Origin: Rhodamnia argentea
Taxonomy: Eukaryota > Streptophyta > Magnoliopsida > Myrtales > Myrtaceae
Direction of reading: 5' to 3'
Assembly (NCBI RefSeq): GCF_020921035.1
Contig: NC_063156.1
Coordinates: forward strand, 29,374,283-29,438,282
DNA length: 64,000 nucleotides
The notes beneath the pieces are model-generated. The model worked only from the letters and a program-made list of their open reading frames with translations. It was not told the DNA's origin and made no database searches. How positions within the stretch are numbered: the stretch's first letter is position 1; each line of letters starts with the position of its first letter. The position numbers and the translations under genes were made by a program. Positions 59,883 to 64,000 of this stretch are shown here, piece after piece.

Positions 59883-61940
59883 ATAGCAAGTAATCCCTGC
59901 AGAAAGCTCACGCCGGACGTATCAATGCCTCCCAATAATATGTAGAAGTAAATCTCATGCGAATTTGGAGAATGGTCAACCACAAAGGTTACGTTGGAAC
60001 AATTTTCTTGCAAAAAATAGTTTAAATTTGTGATTGACAGGAGATAGCCATAAATCTAGAAGAAGTCTGTTCTGCGCATATCACCATCCACTGCTCACCG
60101 GGTGCTTATAATAGGGCTTCCTTTGTTAGTAGAACTACGCCATCCTGAGTGCCCACTATTTTCAATGTAGATCAAATAAAAGCTACAAAAATGGCCACGC
60201 CGGACAGGCAGCAATAGAAAGAACAATTTCTGAACAATCCGAACTCTTACAAGAGCCTTTCCCGTGCACTGTTGAGTTGAGCTGTAACACCCAAAACTTC
60301 GTAATAACGCTATGTGCAAATGCCAAGAGGGCTACTATAAACCCACGGAGGAATACATGAAAGGATAATTTCATTGAAAAGGAGACAGAGTTCCCACTAC
60401 ATAGATGATATATCAATCAGCCTATAAAGCAAAGTCCTATTTTTCTCATAGCATGCATATATAAAAGGTATAGAGCAGGCCATGTCAAAAACAAACCCAA
60501 GGCCCGTTTACAAGTGTCAAACGGAAAAGCCTGGGAAGCACGCAATCGGCCGAAACTTAACTTCGAGACATTTACAGGACATGAACATTGGAGGTTCATT
60601 GTTGGCCACGATCGAACTAGTGATATTTGTACAACAAAACACGAAAAATTGGCCCACGCAGACCACAAATCAATTCTATACATATATAGGCAAGGGACAC
60701 CCTAAGTATTTGTTGCTCACTCAAACTAAATCCACTTTGACTTCTAGCGCCTAAGAATTTCCCAGTTAACTCTCCAGAAGTGACGAAGACACCATCTCAG
60801 CCAAATCTGAAAATGCTAAATATAAGGTGAGCAACACCTCCACAATCGATGAAATTTCAAGGTTTGAAAGAGATCACTTGATATAACTATAAGCGGTCAC
60901 CTTCACAATCACACACAAGGTACACCTGTATCAAACATAGAGATTGAAACGAGTTTCACATGAATGCTACAAACAACACATTAATAAAATGAAGTACATA
61001 TTAGTGGGTTCCCATAGTAGAAAATTTTATGGTATGGCTAGAGACTCATCCCGAGAGCAGGTCATTACTCTCATAGCAATTGAAAACGAATCAAATCAGA
61101 TGGTTCTACTCTTCAATCTTTTTAACTTGCTCCTACGGAACCAAGGTCAAAAGGAATGAGAAAAAATCAGTTATTCACGACCACCGATGAAGGATTCCTC
61201 GAAATAGCGGCACTTATCCATCTAGCTATGACTTCTTGTATTCCAATAACACCAAGGATCGAAGTCCAGTCACATAATATATAACACAGGTTCCCATTAA
61301 CTCACATAAAAAGTCCTTTTAATGACGTTGCCCGTGAGAGTGGCAAATAAGAATGACAGTGAGGTAATAGGTAGGTAGGACCCACGTAGACCTAAAAGCA
61401 CATAATGCGATTCACATCAATGCACACAGGCATATACCATAGCAATAGTCATATTGCCACAATTCATCAAACACATGTAATGTGATATACTCGCCGATCG
61501 TTTATTACATGTATAACACATTCACTTGAGGATAGAAAAATTCACCATAGTAACATTTAACTCTAACACTCAATCACTTGAGTGCTAGGGGGATCAAATA
61601 ATTTCACACCAAGAGAGTTAACTTACACATGGTCCAAGAACTTGATTGCAAGACAACCCAGCATCTTCAACCAATAACTTCTTTCTTCCTTAATTTCATT
61701 TAGATGCTTAAATTTTAGTCTTTTTTATTTCATGGATTAAATCCAAAAATCACATGTAAACACCTCGGACCACCTTCGGACAGATGGCATATCATTTTAA
61801 TTCTTCAAATTTCTTGACTCAAAACTCATTACCTTGAATTCTAATCACCAAATTACTTCAACAACTTATATGGATAAAAGTTAAGTGCAATTCCATTCAA
61901 AATAAAGCTTCATACGTCTATTTCTCGTTCCCAAAGTTCA
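59883..61940. other. Stretch without recognised genes
   Basis: The part just right of 59882 was probably the 5' region of MPC1: a TTTCTGCAG acceptor lies just upstream of its ATG, suggesting a 5' UTR intron. Beyond that no gene, RNA gene or complete repeat is seen. The longest frames (60417-60683 and 60482-60754) overlap on opposite strands and are unrecognised. Confidence 0.5.
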
Positions 61941-63030
61941 GGGAAAATTCCAATTAAGGGCCTCAAGTAGCCTGTTTTTTTCAAATAAGAACCCAAAGTG
62001 GACTTTGTTTCAAATAAGGGTCTAAAGTGCCCTTTTTGTTTCAAAAAAGGGCCTGATCGAAGGATATTTATGTCTTTTACTCTTTTTTATAATTTTATCT
62101 TTTTTTTCTGCTTTCCTTTTCTTTTCATTTTTTCCTTTCCTTTTTTCTTTTTCCCCTCCCCTCCTCTCACCTAGCCACGGTCCACCATTGATGAAGCACT
62201 CCTCTCTTCCTCCTCCACAGTGCACCACCGCCACCGGTGCTCCGATTCCATGGAAACGCCCCCGCCGTGTCCGCGAGAATCTCCCCTCCACCATGAAAAG
62301 CGAGCTCAAAGACCTCTCCCCCACTACCCCGCCGACAAGGACGACCGCCCCCTCCTCAACCCGGTCTGGGAGGCCGAGCCGGAGAACCTAGCCGAGCTCA
62401 AGAAGCGGTTCGCTACGTACATCCGCCGCAACGCCTATGACAGCATGGGCCATGACAAGCCCACACTACTAGAGAAGCTGCTGCTCGGCGTCGTGATGGC
62501 CATGCTCGTGCTCGTGCGCGTGGTTGCGATGATGTCGATGCTGGTGGTGAACTACCTAATATGTAGGGCCCGCACGCTGCTCAAGGCGCCGAACCGAGAG
62601 GAGCAAGGGGAGCGGGAGGACGACGCACACATGGGAGGGTGGAGCGGGGCCCGCACGCTGCTCAAGGGCCCGCCCTGCCATTCCCGATGGCCCTCTAGGA
62701 TCTGTTCCTCGCTTGCCGGGATATCTTCAAAGGCCCCCGCACGGTCCCTTCCCCGGAGGAGGGTGTTGTCTCGAGCCATGCTCTTCTTTTTGGGAGGATT
62801 CCAGGTGGACGTCAATGGTGGACCGTGGCTTGGTGAGGGGAGGGGAGGGGAGGGGAAAAAGAAAAAAGGAAAGGAAAAAATGAAAAGAAAAGGAAAGCAG
62901 AAAAAAAAATTGTAAAAAAGAGTAAAAGACAGAAATACCCTTCGGCCATGCCCTTTTTTGAAATAAAAGGCACTTTAGGCCCTTATTTGAAAAAATCGAG
63001 CCACTTGAGGCCCTTAATTGGAATTTTCCC
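61941..63030. mobile_element. Pack-MULE: long-TIR element carrying a gene fragment
   Basis: Perfect 9-bp duplications CAAAGTTCA flank the element (61932-61940 and 63031-63039). The left terminus gggaaaattccaattaaggg is matched exactly in reverse at the right end. The inverted repeats run about 255 bp on the left (61941-62196) and 219 bp on the right (62812-63030), ending at the shared ggtccaccattga block. They include the purine/pyrimidine-rich tracts at 62090-62160 and 62830-62910. A 9-bp duplication with TIRs above 200 bp is diagnostic of Mutator-like elements. No transposase is present; the centre is a captured host fragment. Length 1,090 bp. Confidence 0.93.
62293..62811 (+). pseudogene. 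LPEAT1 fragment: Captured fragment of an LPEAT1-like lysophospholipid acyltransferase
   Basis: From the ATG at 62293 the frame reads MKSELKDLSP. After a frameshift near 62330 a second frame continues with DDRPLLNP, RFATYIRRNAYDSMG, LLEKLLLGVVMA, VVNYLICRARTLL, APNRE and DDAHMGGWSG, then after a rearranged stretch LSRAMLFFLGG. This order (ELKDL, DRPLL, YLICR.TL..AP, AHM.GW, LSR.LLF) follows the N-terminal region of plant LPEAT1, an ER enzyme that re-acylates lysophosphatidylethanolamine. The catalytic acyltransferase motifs (NHxxxxD, FPEG) are absent, so it cannot be an active enzyme. The phrase gggcccgcacgctgctcaagg occurs twice (about 62567 and 62647), showing internal duplication after capture. 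The assignment rests on remembered motifs. Confidence 0.68.
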
Positions 63031-63039
63031 CAAAGTTCA

Positions 63040-63602
63040 CGACCAAGTTGGTCCAAGTGCTGGCCGCTTTTTCTTTTCTTTTATGTTCCTAATTTTCCTT
63101 CATTTTAGCACATCAAGCTTAAAAAAATAACTCACCAGCGATTCTGACATCGGACCACTTAGGGAGATGACTAACTAATTTATTTCAAGTCTCAGCGAAA
63201 ATGAAGCATAAAAGCTTAGCCTTAAAGCTAGACAACCTAAACCAAAATCATACTTTCAAATATTCGACCAAAAGTATACCCGCTCAACAGCAAGATCACT
63301 AGTTTAGCTCATCGTACAAAAAACCCTTTGAAACCAAGCTTGATGAAACTAGGGTTCAAATGATCTTGCCCCATCCAAGCTTCTCCTTTTACAGCTTAAA
63401 TCCCAGTTTGCAACCATCAAATCGCAACAGTAAAACTAAAATTTATCACAAAATCTATAAGGACTCCATGGAATCTTGGGAAAATAGAGTTGGGAAGAGG
63501 ATGACTCTTGTTGAGTATTACCTCAAAGAAGATATTCTTCAATATGGTTGATCATAGATTTCATATCACAACCTTCAATTTTGTCACCAGATGTGCAAGA
63601 TT
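63040..63602. other. Gene-free sequence right of the Pack-MULE
   Basis: No gene or complete repeat is recognised in this short stretch. Confidence 0.5.
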
Positions 63603-63694
63603 CCGGCCAAAAAACTCGAAGGAAGGCTTCCCTCCCCTATTTCTCTTTCCGGCCAAAAAACTCGAAGGAAGGCTTCCCTCCCCTATTTCTCTTT
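63603..63694 (+). repeat. Perfect 46-bp tandem duplication
   Basis: The unit starting ccggccaaaaaactcgaagg at 63603-63648 is repeated without change at 63649-63694. Perfect identity implies a very recent duplication or an assembly artefact. No gene is associated with it. Confidence 0.9.
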
Positions 63695-64000
63695 CTTTGA
63701 CTTTGGTGGTCCGTAAGCCTTTGCTTTCACTAGATGGGTTGGCCGTAAAGCCCCTCCCGTAACTTCATTCCTTTATTATTTTCTCAGAAGTCAAAACTTC
63801 CCTAAACCAATAACAGTTTGGCTCGACAAAAAAAAAAAAAATTGGGATCCAAAAACATTACGATATGTCGCCAAGTTATAAACTAACTTTGGTTTAAATC
63901 CTACAAAACCACACTAAACCTCCATTATCAATAATCGCGTTTCAACCAAAAAAATAATAAATAATAATAATCGCATGAATTTCATCGATACTGAAGGCCT
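63695..64000. other. Right edge of window, no recognised gene
   Basis: Contains a poly-A run at about 63828-63841 and short AAT repeats near 63952. No coding signal is recognised. Confidence 0.5.

Overview
The window is nuclear DNA of a flowering plant, almost certainly a woody eudicot. The evidence is GT-AG introns of 70-700 bp, plant-only families (LHT amino-acid transporter, glyoxysomal malate synthase, CDKG kinase, DUF7950, 4CL-like ligases, MPC1), telo-box and TC-rich 5' leaders, and abundant plant hAT, MULE and MITE debris. The style of the repeats made me think of Myrtaceae, but that is an impression only. There is no bacterial, viral or organellar block.

Layout. 1-6.2 kb is repeat-rich and gene-free; an old MITE-like repeat there is split by two hAT elements that still show 8-bp target duplications. 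6.3-9.6 kb (+) holds an eight-exon gene for a Ser/Arg-rich coiled-coil protein of unknown function. 12.2-14.3 kb (+) holds an LHT1-type amino-acid transporter, tail to tail with a two-exon DUF7950 gene (14.8-17.6 kb, -). After about 5 kb without a recognised gene comes malate synthase (22.6-24.9 kb, -), head to head with a PITSLRE-type CDKG kinase gene (27.1-29.7 kb, +). 29.7-42 kb has no confidently recognised gene: it carries a 190-bp tandem repeat, a dense GGCCC/GGGCC tract, and a 7-kb minus-strand region with a promoter-like 5' end and scattered exon-like pieces.

41.9-59.4 kb is a tandem segmental duplication. Each copy carries a 4-coumarate:CoA-ligase-like gene (-) and part or all of a mitochondrial pyruvate carrier 1 (MPC1) pseudogene. 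Copy 1 (42.2-45.7 kb) keeps an open 4CL-like reading frame. Copy 2 (52.8-56.5 kb) has a frameshift in a serine tract, a destroyed acceptor and a one-base-deleted donor. Both copies share an AG-to-GG change at the intron-3 acceptor, with an upstream in-frame AG that could rescue it. Copy 2 also serves as the empty site that dates several insertions in copy 1, including a complete 1,550-bp hAT element.

61.9-63.0 kb is a textbook Pack-MULE: 9-bp target duplication, terminal inverted repeats of more than 200 bp, and a captured fragment of an LPEAT1-like lysophospholipid acyltransferase gene.

The intact genes cover amino-acid uptake (LHT), the glyoxylate cycle (malate synthase), cell-cycle or RNA-processing kinase signalling (CDKG) and acyl-CoA synthesis (4CL-like). 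They are ordinary neighbours, not a functional cluster. Exon boundaries were worked out by hand from reading-frame continuity, splice consensus and remembered family sequences.
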